A program made the translations under genes and the position numbers. The notes below the pieces were generated by a model, which saw only the letters and a list, made by a program, of their open reading frames with translations, did not search any database and was not told the DNA's origin. Below, one piece after another: positions 42,715 through 50,588 of a stretch of DNA of 50,588 nucleotides. Origin of the DNA: Caryophanales bacterium UBA5603 (lineage in GTDB: Bacteria > Bacillota_I > Bacilli_A > Izemoplasmatales > Hujiaoplasmataceae); NCBI GenBank assembly GCA_002424815.1, contig DILB01000025.1:1-50588 (forward strand), read 5' to 3'. The number at the start of each line of letters is the position of its first letter. Positions within the stretch are counted from its first letter, which is position 1.

Positions 42715-42745
42715 AATTTCACCTTATGTTAGTTTATATTGCTAT

Positions 42746-42754
42746 ATTTTAGCA
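42746..42754 (-). promoter_or_regulatory. Extended -10 promoter of the nusB operon
   Basis: Minus strand TGCTAAAAT, 32 bases before the nusB ATG. Confidence 0.58.
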
Positions 42755-42795
42755 TAAATCATGGATAATATAAAGTCTTTTGAAACGGAATTGTA

Positions 42796-42822
42796 AACAA
42801 AAGCGCGCCGATTATGGCGCGC
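42796..42822 (-). terminator. Terminator of potABCD
   Basis: Minus strand GCGCGCC-ATAATC-GGCGCGC, 7-bp GC-only stem, then TTTTGTTT, 10 bases after the potD stop. Confidence 0.92.
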
Positions 42823-42831
42823 GATCATTCA

Positions 42832-43899
42832 TTAAGCGGCTTTTGCCCTCGCCAAAATTCCAACGAGCGCTTCGCTCTTGGCATTGGAACCATATTGATA
42901 CATCTGACGAATACTTCCATCAGGATAAGGATTAAAGGTGGCAAAGTCATAACCATAATCACTATCGTTGACCATCGTGTCATAGATTTCTGCAAAACAA
43001 GGTGCATAACCAATATAATCGGAGTTTTGTAAGGCATGGTCATACACTAAAAAGAAATCGATAAATTGGTGGGCTAATTCAATGTTTTGTGAGACCGTGG
43101 GTATCACCATGCCATCCACCCAAACATTGGTTGTTTCTGGAACAAAGTAATCAAAATTAATGCGAACTTGATCTTCAAGTGCTAAGTAATATTCACTAAA
43201 ATAATCGCCTGAATAAACCAAAGCCATATCAAGTGTACCTTGAATGACTAAAGATTTTAAATTATCTTCACCCCAAGCTTTAAATTTTCCAGCTTTTAAA
43301 GCATTCTCAGCCGCCAGTAATTCTGATTCGATTTCTGAATTGACGTTGAAACCAGAATATAGTAAGGCTGCGCCTACGGCATCTCTGGGTGAATCATACA
43401 TCCCGACTTTATAAGTATCGCCATATTCAAACATCGCCGCCCAACCTTCAGCTTCAATTAAGGCTTGAAGTCCCGCTTTATCCGTGTTATAAAGAATGCC
43501 AATCGTTCCCCAAGCGTAGGGAACGACGTAATCAGCGAAACCCATCGATTCATAAAGATTGAAAAGTTCCGGAATGACGGTAAGATCATTCCAATTTGTC
43601 AGTAACGAAAAATCGATCGGTTGGATTAAATTCAGTGTTTTTAACTTATCAATCATGTAATCTGAGGGAACAGCGATATCATACTTTGAAGATCCAGCTT
43701 GTAAAAGGGTTGCCATTTCTTCGTTAGAACCGACTTGACGATAAACGACTTTAACCCCATATGTGTCTTCAAAAGCATCAATCAAATCTTCATCAATATA
43801 ATCGCCCCAGTTTAGAACATAGAGTTTGGGTTTTGAACTGCATCCCATTAAAGCGAGTGTTCCAAGTAAAAATAAGCAAACCATCATAACTTTTTTCAT
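42832..43899 (-). CDS. potD: Spermidine/putrescine-binding lipoprotein
   Basis: 355 aa. Lipobox LALMGCSSKPK (Cys20) anchors it to the outer face. PotD/F signature: LYVLNWGDYIDEDLIDAFED near the start, then KYDIAVPSDYMIDKL, the polyamine-pocket VPYAWGTIGILYN, and a C-terminal helical part. Its ATG overlaps the potC stop (ATGA). Last gene of potABCD; terminator follows. Confidence 0.96.
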   Translation of the reverse strand: MKKVMMVCLFLLGTLALMGCSSKPKLYVLNWGDYIDEDLIDAFEDTYGVKVVYRQVGSNEEMATLLQAGSSKYDIAVPSDYMIDKLKTLNLIQPIDFSLLTNWNDLTVIPELFNLYESMGFADYVVPYAWGTIGILYNTDKAGLQALIEAEGWAAMFEYGDTYKVGMYDSPRDAVGAALLYSGFNVNSEIESELLAAENALKAGKFKAWGEDNLKSLVIQGTLDMALVYSGDYFSEYYLALEDQVRINFDYFVPETTNVWVDGMVIPTVSQNIELAHQFIDFFLVYDHALQNSDYIGYAPCFAEIYDTMVNDSDYGYDFATFNPYPDGSIRQMYQYGSNAKSEALVGILARAKAA

Positions 43900-44705
43900 G
43901 TGATTTTTTCCTTTCTGTCACGTTTTAGATTAATAAAAACAATAATGCCAATCGTGACGGTAAAAATAATGATATTGTAAGCATAAGCTGCAGGTGTAAA
44001 ACTTCTTCCACGGCTGATGGTCGCATATAGCCAGGTGGAAACGTTCATATATTCGGCTCCGGACGTAAAATAAGTGATGATAAAATCATCAATCGACATC
44101 GTAAATGCCATGAGCGCACCGGAGAGAATACCCGTTGAAATATTCGGAATAATCACTCGAAAAATTCCTGAAAAGCGAGAACAACCTAAATCAAGGGCTG
44201 CCTCATATAGATTTGAATCGAGTTTTTTCAATCGAGGCATGACCGATAATACAACATAAGGAATTGAAAAGAAAACATGTGCTAGTAAAACCGTATAGTA
44301 TCCCAGTGTAAAAGATAAAAGCGAAAAGACAATCATTAAAGAAATCCCAGTGACAATATCCGGATTCACAACGGGAATATTATTCACAACCATCATTTGT
44401 ACTCTTTTTTTCTTTTCTAATGCATTGATTCCAATGGCGAAGATGGTTCCTAAAGCAGTCGCTAACAGCGTAGACATCAATGCCACGCCCAAAGTATTCA
44501 TAATAGGTTCTTTCATAACATCTTTTAAAAACAAATCGCGGTACCATCGAAGCGTAAAGCCATCCCAGGAATATCCTTTGGTTGAATTGTTAATTGATAA
44601 CACAAAAATCACTAAAATCGGTGAAAAGATGATGAGATAAGCGAGGATGGTTAATAATAATCCAGTTGTCTTAATGGCTTTTCGTTTGAAGGATCGAGTC
44701 ATCAT
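43896..44705 (-). CDS. potC: Spermidine/putrescine ABC permease
   Basis: 269 aa with six helices and the EAA loop EAALDLGCSRFSGIFRVIIP (about 167-186). Typical PotC start (TTGLLLTILAYLIIFSPIL, first helix). ATG overlaps the potB stop (ATGA). SD GGGAG 8 bases away. Forms the membrane pair with PotB. Confidence 0.95.
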   Translation of the reverse strand: MMTRSFKRKAIKTTGLLLTILAYLIIFSPILVIFVLSINNSTKGYSWDGFTLRWYRDLFLKDVMKEPIMNTLGVALMSTLLATALGTIFAIGINALEKKKRVQMMVVNNIPVVNPDIVTGISLMIVFSLLSFTLGYYTVLLAHVFFSIPYVVLSVMPRLKKLDSNLYEAALDLGCSRFSGIFRVIIPNISTGILSGALMAFTMSIDDFIITYFTSGAEYMNVSTWLYATISRGRSFTPAAYAYNIIIFTVTIGIIVFINLKRDRKEKIT

Positions 44706-45538
44706 ATGAGGGTCTCCCCTTCCTTGTCAGCGCGCGTAATCATCACAAAGGAAATGACCGAAAAGACCATGAGTACTAAAGATATAAGACTACCTTCATT
44801 AATCGATGTTCCCGATGAACCTAAGACTTCTTTCATAAATTTTGATTCAATGATATTACCAATTAAATTAATTCTTCCTAAGCCAATTCTCGCGGGTAAA
44901 ACGAAGGATGTCATCGCTGGTAACATTGTCATGATAATACCTGAGACGACCCCACCTGAGGAAAGTGGAAAAGTAACTCTCGCAAAGGTTTGTAGATCAC
45001 TTGCGCCTAAATCCTTGGCCGCTTCAATCAGTTTGACATCCATTTTTTCGAGCACAGAGAAAATTGGGAAAATCATGAATGGTAAATACATCGCTACCAT
45101 CCCAATCAAGACACCCGTCTCGGTACCGAGCAAATCAAAACTAATGCCTAATAAATCATTAATAATCGAGGTAGGTGTAAAAATCTTTTCCCACGCAATG
45201 ATTCTAAGTAACATGTTACTCCATAATGGAACAATCATCATGGCCATCAAGATTTTTCGTGATTTTTCTTTTAATGAAGATAAATAATAAGCAATAGGAT
45301 ACCCTAAAATAAAACAAATCAAAGTTGTCAATAACGAAAATTTTAATGAATTCCATAGCGCATTTAAAATCTGTGGTTGAGAAAAAATTCGAAATTGTTG
45401 TAAAGTTAATTGAAATAAAGATAAATTATATAATTCAAGATTTGAAAAGGCAAGCAACACCAAAATCATCGTCGGAATTAAGATAAAGAGTCCCATCCAT
45501 AACAGGTAGGGTAAAGAATAAGGTCTGAGTCTACGCAT
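44702..45538 (-). CDS. potB: Spermidine/putrescine ABC permease
   Basis: 278 aa. The frame is open to 45649, but the true start is the ATG at 45538 with SD GGAAG; the extra 37 residues lie within potA and have no family match. Six helices, EAA loop EAAKDLGASDLQTFARVTFP. Overlaps potA stop by 8 bases. Confidence 0.95.
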   Translation of the reverse strand: MRRLRPYSLPYLLWMGLFILIPTMILVLLAFSNLELYNLSLFQLTLQQFRIFSQPQILNALWNSLKFSLLTTLICFILGYPIAYYLSSLKEKSRKILMAMMIVPLWSNMLLRIIAWEKIFTPTSIINDLLGISFDLLGTETGVLIGMVAMYLPFMIFPIFSVLEKMDVKLIEAAKDLGASDLQTFARVTFPLSSGGVVSGIIMTMLPAMTSFVLPARIGLGRINLIGNIIESKFMKEVLGSSGTSINEGSLISLVLMVFSVISFVMITRADKEGETLI

Positions 45539-46577
45539 GATTCTTCCGAGCAATAATATGAATATTATTTGGTTCGACCGACAACCCGACTTTATCGCCG
45601 ATCTTTCGTATTTTTGTGGTGTGGATGGTGTATTCCCGACCTTCAACAATCACGTTAATTTCATAATGAACTCCTAAAAATGCGAGCGAATCGACGATAC
45701 CCACAATCTTCGCTTTTGAAGGCGAAATCACATCAAAATCTTCAGGACGAATGATGACATCGACTTCGGCATTAGCTTCAAAACCTTTATCGACACATTC
45801 AAAGGTTTTTCCGCAAAACTCTACCAAATAATCACTGATCATTGTTCCTTCAAAGATATTCGATTCACCAATAAAATTAGCCACAAATCGACTATTCGGT
45901 TCATTATAAATATCTTCTGGGGTACCAATCTGAAGAATTTTTCCTTGATTCATGATGACAATCGTATCAGACATCGTCAATGCTTCTTCTTGGTCATGCG
46001 TCACATAAACAAACGTGATTCCCAGTTCTTTCTGCATTTCTTTTAGTTCATATTGCATTTCTTGTCGAAGTTTTAAATCAAGTGCACCGAGTGGTTCATC
46101 GAGCAATAATACTTTGGGACGATTAATTAAAGCTCGTGCAATCGCTACACGTTGTTGCTGCCCCCCTGATAAAGTGGAAATTGCTCGGGTTTCAAATCCA
46201 GACAATTTAACCAGTTTAAGAATTTCCGTTACTCGAGTATGAATTGTTTCTTTATCAATTTTTTTGATTTTAAGTCCAAAGGCGATATTATCAAAAACAT
46301 TAAGATGAGGAAATAAGGCATATTTTTGGAAACATGTGTTGATTTCTCGTTGATTGGGTTCAAGATCGTTGATGATTTTTCCATCAAATTCAACGGTTCC
46401 TTCATCGGCGGTCTCAAATCCACCTAAGATTCTTAAACAAGTCGTTTTTCCGCATCCCGATGGTCCGAGCAGCGTAATAAATTCATTTTCATTGATGTAT
46501 AAATTAAAATCATCCAAGACAACCAAATCACCAAACCGTTTTGTAACATGATTCATGATAATCAATTTTTTACCCAT
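45531..46577 (-). CDS. potA: Spermidine/putrescine ABC ATPase
   Basis: 348 aa. Walker A GPSGCGKTT (about 35-43), signature LSGGQQQR, Walker B VLLLDEPLGALD, H-loop THDQEEAL, and a C-terminal TOBE-type regulatory domain (about 240-345). First gene of potABCD behind a folded leader. SD CAGGAGG. Confidence 0.96.
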   Translation of the reverse strand: MGKKLIIMNHVTKRFGDLVVLDDFNLYINENEFITLLGPSGCGKTTCLRILGGFETADEGTVEFDGKIINDLEPNQREINTCFQKYALFPHLNVFDNIAFGLKIKKIDKETIHTRVTEILKLVKLSGFETRAISTLSGGQQQRVAIARALINRPKVLLLDEPLGALDLKLRQEMQYELKEMQKELGITFVYVTHDQEEALTMSDTIVIMNQGKILQIGTPEDIYNEPNSRFVANFIGESNIFEGTMISDYLVEFCGKTFECVDKGFEANAEVDVIIRPEDFDVISPSKAKIVGIVDSLAFLGVHYEINVIVEGREYTIHTTKIRKIGDKVGLSVEPNNIHIIARKNHA

Positions 46578-46644
46578 GGTTTGGCCTCCTGATTGGCGTT
46601 GTTAGTGCCCTAATATAAAAAAATATCCAACTTAATAAATAAAA

Positions 46645-46718
46645 TGCGTTCATTTCTTCAATCCAAGCCTGCTAACTTTTTACGCCTATGCAGGGTTAAA
46701 CCAAAATAAACAAACGCA
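46645..46718 (-). ncRNA. Folded 5' leader of potABCD, class unknown
   Basis: On the minus strand the transcript should begin at about 46717. The first bases TGCGTT pair exactly with AACGCA about 68 bases later. Inside, AACCCTGC pairs with GCAGGCTT with one mismatch. The closed leader is followed by about 70 A/T-rich bases before potA. No known riboswitch consensus is matched by eye, and no terminator or SD-blocking hairpin is visible. Confidence 0.45.
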
Positions 46719-46723
46719 CTTAT

Positions 46724-46751
46724 ATTATAAATAATATAAATTAAAAGTCAA
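46724..46751 (-). promoter_or_regulatory. Promoter of potABCD
   Basis: Minus strand TTGACT (46746-46751), 16-base spacer, TATAAT (46724-46729). Confidence 0.8.
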
Positions 46752-46756
46752 GACTT

Positions 46757-48451
46757 TTATCTGATTATACGAACGAAGACGTGGGTTTCATATGGCTTTA
46801 AAATGATATCGTTCGCCTTGAGTTTTAAGGCTTGATAGTTTCCCATGACATAATTATAATGTTCTATGTGATCAATATTGATAACGGTATGAACAACGTC
46901 CTTCGTAAAGTTACAGAGGACGAAATACGCTTTATTATCGCCACGATTTATATACGAATAATTCCACTGTGAACCTAAGTCTAGATAATGCATATCGCCA
47001 TGAGAGATATTTGCGTCTTCTAAGCGGAGATGCAAGATTTTCTGATACATTGATAATATTGAGTTAGGATCATTTAGTTGATTTTTGACATTGATGGTCG
47101 GGTAATTATTATTGACGTCAATCCAAGGCTTGACTGTCGTAAAACCGCCAAAATCAGTATCATCCCATTGCATTGGTGTTCGAGCATTATCACGGCATCG
47201 GGCTTTGATTACAGCTAAAGCGTCCGACTCTGAAAGCCCTCTGTTTCGCATGTTTTCAAACTCAGTGAAGACTTCAACATCACGGAATTGAGACAAATCA
47301 GTATATCGAACATTGGTCATGCCAATCTCTTCACCTTGGTAACAAATGACACTTCCTGGCATAAAATAAAGCGCCATCGCTAACATTTGAGCGGAAATCC
47401 GATGAAATTCTTGGTCGTTTCCATAATGACTTACAACTCGAGGCTGATCATGATTGTGCCAATAAATGACATTCCAGCCTTTATTCTTTAACATGTCATA
47501 CCAGTTTTTAAAGCTGTTTTTAATCGATGTCAAATTTAATTGACCTTGTGCCCATTTTCCCATTAATTGCGGATGATGATGATCGATATCAGCCCAACAA
47601 TGACCAAATTGGATTAACATGTTAAATTCATTGGATCCATATCCTGCATATTTTAAGGCTTCTTCTTTTGAAGCGCCGCCGGATTCTCCAATCGATAAGA
47701 CATCATAGGGAACAAAAATGTCCCGACCGAGTTCTTGTAAGTATTCATGATGTTTGGGGATAGAAGAGAAGTTTTCATATCCTGGGAATCCATCCGGAAA
47801 ATCCCAATTCTTTTCAAGATGATTGGAAGCATCGACTCTGAATCCATCGATTCCTAAATCCAACCACCAGCGAATCATCGTTTTAATATCTTCAATCATT
47901 GGTCGATTATGCCAATTTAAATCTGGCATTTTTTGACTAAAAATATGGAGATAATATTCATCCGTTTTCGGATTATAATCCCATGCCGGGGCTCCGAACC
48001 AGCCGATCCAACGGGTTGGACGCATGCGATTGCCATGAATGTCATATTTTGGTTTTTGCCAGATATAATAGTCATGATATTTCAAATGATCTGGGTGCAA
48101 AGGATCGCACGCTGCGACAAACCAAGGATGTTCATCAGAGGTGTGATTTAAGACTAAATCTGTGATGACTTTGATGTCTTTTTCGTGCGCCATTTTGACC
48201 ATTTTACGAAAATCGTCAATGGTCCCATAGTCTGGTGATACTTTATAAAAATCACGAACATCATAACCATTGTCATCCATTGGAGAATCATAATGGGGAC
48301 TAATCCAAATGATGCCAATCCCGAGTTGTTTCAAATAGTCGAGTTTTTGCGTCACACCCAAGATATCGCCAATACCGTCGTTATTTGAGTCAAAAAAACT
48401 TCTTAAATAGATTTGATAAATATTGCGATCTTGCCACCAACGATTGTCCAT
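46757..48451 (-). CDS. GH13 alpha-glucosidase (oligo-glucosidase group)
   Basis: 564 aa, GH13 subfamily 31 type. MDNRWWQDRNIYQIYLRSFF and DSNNDGIGDILG (calcium-binding DxDxDGxGD variant) at the start. Catalytic residues: Asp207 (nucleophile, GFRVDASNHLEK), Glu256 (acid/base, LSIGESGG) and Asp335 (HNHDQPR). The residue after the nucleophile is Ala208; in this family Val goes with alpha-1,6 and Ala/Gly/Thr with alpha-1,4 preference, so alpha-1,4 (maltose-type) is more likely. No signal peptide: cytosolic. Own promoter. Confidence 0.93.
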   Translation of the reverse strand: MDNRWWQDRNIYQIYLRSFFDSNNDGIGDILGVTQKLDYLKQLGIGIIWISPHYDSPMDDNGYDVRDFYKVSPDYGTIDDFRKMVKMAHEKDIKVITDLVLNHTSDEHPWFVAACDPLHPDHLKYHDYYIWQKPKYDIHGNRMRPTRWIGWFGAPAWDYNPKTDEYYLHIFSQKMPDLNWHNRPMIEDIKTMIRWWLDLGIDGFRVDASNHLEKNWDFPDGFPGYENFSSIPKHHEYLQELGRDIFVPYDVLSIGESGGASKEEALKYAGYGSNEFNMLIQFGHCWADIDHHHPQLMGKWAQGQLNLTSIKNSFKNWYDMLKNKGWNVIYWHNHDQPRVVSHYGNDQEFHRISAQMLAMALYFMPGSVICYQGEEIGMTNVRYTDLSQFRDVEVFTEFENMRNRGLSESDALAVIKARCRDNARTPMQWDDTDFGGFTTVKPWIDVNNNYPTINVKNQLNDPNSILSMYQKILHLRLEDANISHGDMHYLDLGSQWNYSYINRGDNKAYFVLCNFTKDVVHTVINIDHIEHYNYVMGNYQALKLKANDIILKPYETHVFVRIIR

Positions 48452-48475
48452 AATAAATCCTCCAAAAACGTCTCT

Positions 48476-48504
48476 ATTATATCAAAGTAATTGCTTTCTG
48501 TGAA
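48476..48504 (-). promoter_or_regulatory. Promoter of the GH13 glucosidase gene
   Basis: Minus strand TTCACA (48499-48504), 17-base spacer, TATAAT (48476-48481) with TG one base before the -10; SD GGAGGATTT follows. Confidence 0.8.
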
Positions 48505-48523
48505 GACCGTATTGCGTGTAGAG

Positions 48524-48552
48524 AATAAAAAAACAGGACCGTCTGGTCCTGA
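48524..48552 (-). terminator. Terminator of the GGDEF/EAL-like gene
   Basis: Minus strand CAGGACC-AGAC-GGTCCTG, 7-bp stem, followed by TTTTTTTATT. Confidence 0.92.
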
Positions 48553-48554
48553 AC

Positions 48555-50588
48555 TCAACTGAGTTTTGATTGTAATTCAAGTTCGGTTAAATCACAGGTA
48601 AGGACTTTACCCTTGACCACGTAAAGTTTGGCTTCTTTCAATTGTTGTGCAGCTTGGGGGTCGTCAACGCCTTTCATGATGATACCCGGACGTAAACGAC
48701 TTAAAATGCTGTTAAACCACGTTTTTGTTGATTCGTTAAATTCTTGATAATCTATCAGAATATAATCCATCAACGAAGGAACGGTCTCGATTAGATTGAC
48801 ACAGTCTTTGAGAGAACTTTGAATAATGATTTTTATTCTTTTTTCTTTAAGATAGCTAAGTGATTGAATCATGAATTCATTATCGATGGTTGCATCAACG
48901 ATAAACACTAAGGATTCTAAAGGAATTTTATATCTTTTTGCTTTTTTAACTAACTCTTCGGTTGCTTTTGGATCGATTAAAATAACGGCGGGCAATTCGA
49001 GAGCAAAACGAATCGAAAAGTGTGTTTTTGTTATCCATTCTGTTAATAAGCGTAATAAAGTGTGATAGCGGACTAAAAATTCAGCTTTAATGAGATGATG
49101 TTTTTTAAGCATTCTTTGGTAATCATTGAATGATCCCATCAACACCTTATGATTCATCACAACTTCATAAAACTCGATTTTATGAGTGAGTAAATTGCCG
49201 ATTTGATTAAAAACCAACGGAACATTTAATTTATTCTGAAAATCCAACCACTGAGAATGTAGTGTTGCAATAATGTTTTCATCCGCAATAAGAAATTTAT
49301 CATAATAAACGGGGAATTCTTTTGTGTGTTCATCGCGAGTATAATCAAGTTTCTCAAGAATTGAATCGAAAGTCATATTTTTTTGAATTACAATGGCACC
49401 ACTTAAAACAGATAAGGTTTCTTGATTCCATTCAAGGTGACGATAGTAGTCTTTTATTCGACTTGTGACTTCATGACAAATTCGTTGATGCACGCGTTTA
49501 TCAACACTACTCAATAGCAGTAACAAGCCCCCATCTTCATCTAACGCAAGGGCAATTTGATGGATTTTTGCGCTGTCTTCGATTATTTTTGCTAATTTAT
49601 CTTGGATTTGATGTTTCTCTTGACGAGATAAATGCCAATACTTTTCACTTTGAATCCAAAATTCCATCAATGTTGCCGGTTCTTTGAGTGATTCTATGCT
49701 TCGTTTTAGTGCATGCATTGAATTTAGCGAATAACTCAACGTTCTCGCTGCTTCTAATTGCATATCCGCGATTTTATTCTCGCTAAGAGTCACGTCTTCG
49801 ATTAACATAAAAATCGTTAAGTCGATTTGCCAAAGATCACAAGAAAGTTTTTTTATTTGTTGATTCATTTGAATTTCAAAATCTAAATGATCTTGACCGA
49901 CAAAATCATCGAGATATAACCGACGATTGGTAAATCGTTTTTGAAATTCTTCGAACGTCATAAAATCAGTATCAGTAGAGAGAATTTTTTTAGCGGCATC
50001 ATTTTGCATAAACAAGATGCCATCTTCAATCTTAAATAGACCGAAAGCTTTCATCGCAAGCAACCGTTCAGCCAAACGGTGTCGCGTTTCATGATGATCA
50101 AGTAAACGCTGAACCGAAAGTTTACTCTCAAGAATTGATTTTGTGGTAAATAAAAGTTTGCTACTATAATCAAATTGGGTTTCTTTCGTCATAAAAGCAA
50201 CCATGAAACCATCGGTATTGTCCATATGCGCAATCTTAAATGCGGCGATGTATGCATAAGTGTTCTCTGTAAAAACTGTTTTTTGGAGGTAATCAGTCTG
50301 TTTTAGAATGTCTTCTTTGACGAAGAGATGATAATCTAGATCAGCTTCAATGATGGTTTGAAGCACCGTGCCTTGCCATTGAAGTGAAGGATATATTTTT
50401 TCCATTAACAATGATTTCTTATATGTATATACTTTCAAACCTTCACTGGTAGGTGTAATGTATAGCAATCGATCTAAATCGGTTAATCCCATCAAGACAC
50501 GAAATGTTTCCAAAATCACATCACGGTTGCTCTTAAAGCGAATTTGCGTGCTATTGAATTTTAATAATGTTTTAATACCGTCAAAGGT
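48555..50588 (-). CDS. Degenerate GAF-PAS-GGDEF-EAL-like signalling protein, 5' end cut by window edge
   Basis: A GTG-started frame can begin at 50519, but the same frame stays open to the right edge and reads IRFKSNRDVILETFRVL, so the start lies outside the window (at least 677 codons here). With the GTG as residue 1: GAF-like segment up to about 130; helical linker; PAS-like segment about 155-245; GGDEF-like region about 262-400, where the signature is DEDGG (327-331) in place of GGDEF, so no diguanylate cyclase activity is expected; EAL-like region about 431-650, where YEVV replaces xEAL. No metal-ligand set of an active EAL is recognisable. It may be a c-di-GMP sensor or a protein-interaction scaffold. 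The domain reading is by pattern only. Confidence 0.6.
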   Translation of the reverse strand, partial: TFDGIKTLLKFNSTQIRFKSNRDVILETFRVLMGLTDLDRLLYITPTSEGLKVYTYKKSLLMEKIYPSLQWQGTVLQTIIEADLDYHLFVKEDILKQTDYLQKTVFTENTYAYIAAFKIAHMDNTDGFMVAFMTKETQFDYSSKLLFTTKSILESKLSVQRLLDHHETRHRLAERLLAMKAFGLFKIEDGILFMQNDAAKKILSTDTDFMTFEEFQKRFTNRRLYLDDFVGQDHLDFEIQMNQQIKKLSCDLWQIDLTIFMLIEDVTLSENKIADMQLEAARTLSYSLNSMHALKRSIESLKEPATLMEFWIQSEKYWHLSRQEKHQIQDKLAKIIEDSAKIHQIALALDEDGGLLLLLSSVDKRVHQRICHEVTSRIKDYYRHLEWNQETLSVLSGAIVIQKNMTFDSILEKLDYTRDEHTKEFPVYYDKFLIADENIIATLHSQWLDFQNKLNVPLVFNQIGNLLTHKIEFYEVVMNHKVLMGSFNDYQRMLKKHHLIKAEFLVRYHTLLRLLTEWITKTHFSIRFALELPAVILIDPKATEELVKKAKRYKIPLESLVFIVDATIDNEFMIQSLSYLKEKRIKIIIQSSLKDCVNLIETVPSLMDYILIDYQEFNESTKTWFNSILSRLRPGIIMKGVDDPQAAQQLKEAKLYVVKGKVLTCDLTELELQSKLS

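Noticed and set aside
44706..45287. 193-aa plus-strand ORF
   Set aside because: Exact antisense of potB; the predicted protein is a Ser/Ile/Lys-rich shadow of the helices.
45539..45649. N-terminal extension of PotB
   Set aside because: Lies inside potA; ATG 45538 has an SD and begins the normal PotB sequence.
46645..46718. Known riboswitch classes (preQ1, purine, THF, glycine, guanidine) for the pot leader
   Set aside because: None of their conserved core sequences could be found; left as unclassified.
1..50588. TGA read as Trp (Mycoplasma code)
   Set aside because: TGA is used as stop in many ATGA overlaps, and Trp positions in known motifs are TGG.
1..50588. Mobile elements, CRISPR arrays, phage genes
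   Set aside because: No transposase, integrase, regularly spaced direct repeats or structural phage genes seen; gene order is that of a housekeeping region.

Overview
The window looks like chromosomal DNA of a low-GC, AT-rich Bacillota/Mycoplasmatota-type bacterium. A free-living relative of Acholeplasma or Izemoplasma, or an early Erysipelotrichia-like lineage, would fit; this is inference from gene content and was not computed. TGA is a normal stop (many ATGA gene overlaps), so the code is standard and not the Mycoplasma one. Shine-Dalgarno sites are strong, and sigma-A type promoters (TTGACA/TATAAT, often with an extended TGn -10) can be read by eye. No rRNA, tRNA, CRISPR array, transposase, integrase or phage gene was seen. 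Nearly all genes lie on the minus strand; the two plus-strand islands are 22727-24321 and 36058-37208.

Layout on the minus strand, from the left. 1-548 is the end-truncated gene of an SRAP abasic-site protein. 619-2047 is an ECF sigma factor with an RsgI-like membrane anti-sigma. 2180-4447 holds a DUF2188 membrane protein, an SPL/radical-SAM-family protein that has lost its iron-sulfur cysteines, and a small membrane protein. 4506-6997 holds a P-loop kinase and a NatAB-like ABC exporter. 7100-7552 is a lone exported protein. 7642-8956 is infC-rpmI-rplT with its L20-type attenuator leader and a likely AUC start on infC. 8978-13507 is glmS-glmM-glmU, the whole route from fructose-6-P to UDP-GlcNAc. 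13621-15252 is a divergent PTS enzyme I-like protein. 15275-18134 is an unrecognised four-gene cluster (secreted protein, membrane-anchored protein, ABC ATPase, permease) that starts directly on a terminator-like hairpin. 18193-22593 is nadD-nadE-mnmA-patatin.

The plus island 22727-24321 (M42 peptidase, GNAT) ends at a strong terminator facing a lysine-riboswitch-controlled amino-acid ABC transporter (24396-27558), whose permease carries an unusual Ig-like extracytoplasmic domain. Next come two tandem CotH-family proteins behind an RluA pseudouridine synthase (27597-31435), an M29 aminopeptidase with a DUF402 phosphatase (31524-33171), and trmL-nfo-DEAD helicase (33243-35972). ispH and a 56-residue membrane protein lie on the plus strand. 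37268-42714 is a stripped version of the Bacillus nusB-to-recN operon (nusB, xseA, xseB, dxs, recN). 42832-46577 is potABCD with a folded 5' leader. 46757-48451 is a GH13 glucosidase. 48555 to the right edge is a truncated signalling protein that looks like a degenerate GAF-PAS-GGDEF-EAL chain.

Best candidates for something undescribed: the cysteine-less SPL homologue, the Ig-permease fusion, the 15275-18134 export-type cluster with its terminator/SD overlap, the ECF/RsgI pair, and the degenerate GGDEF-EAL protein. Family assignments rest on motif recognition from the translated sequence; no database search was run.
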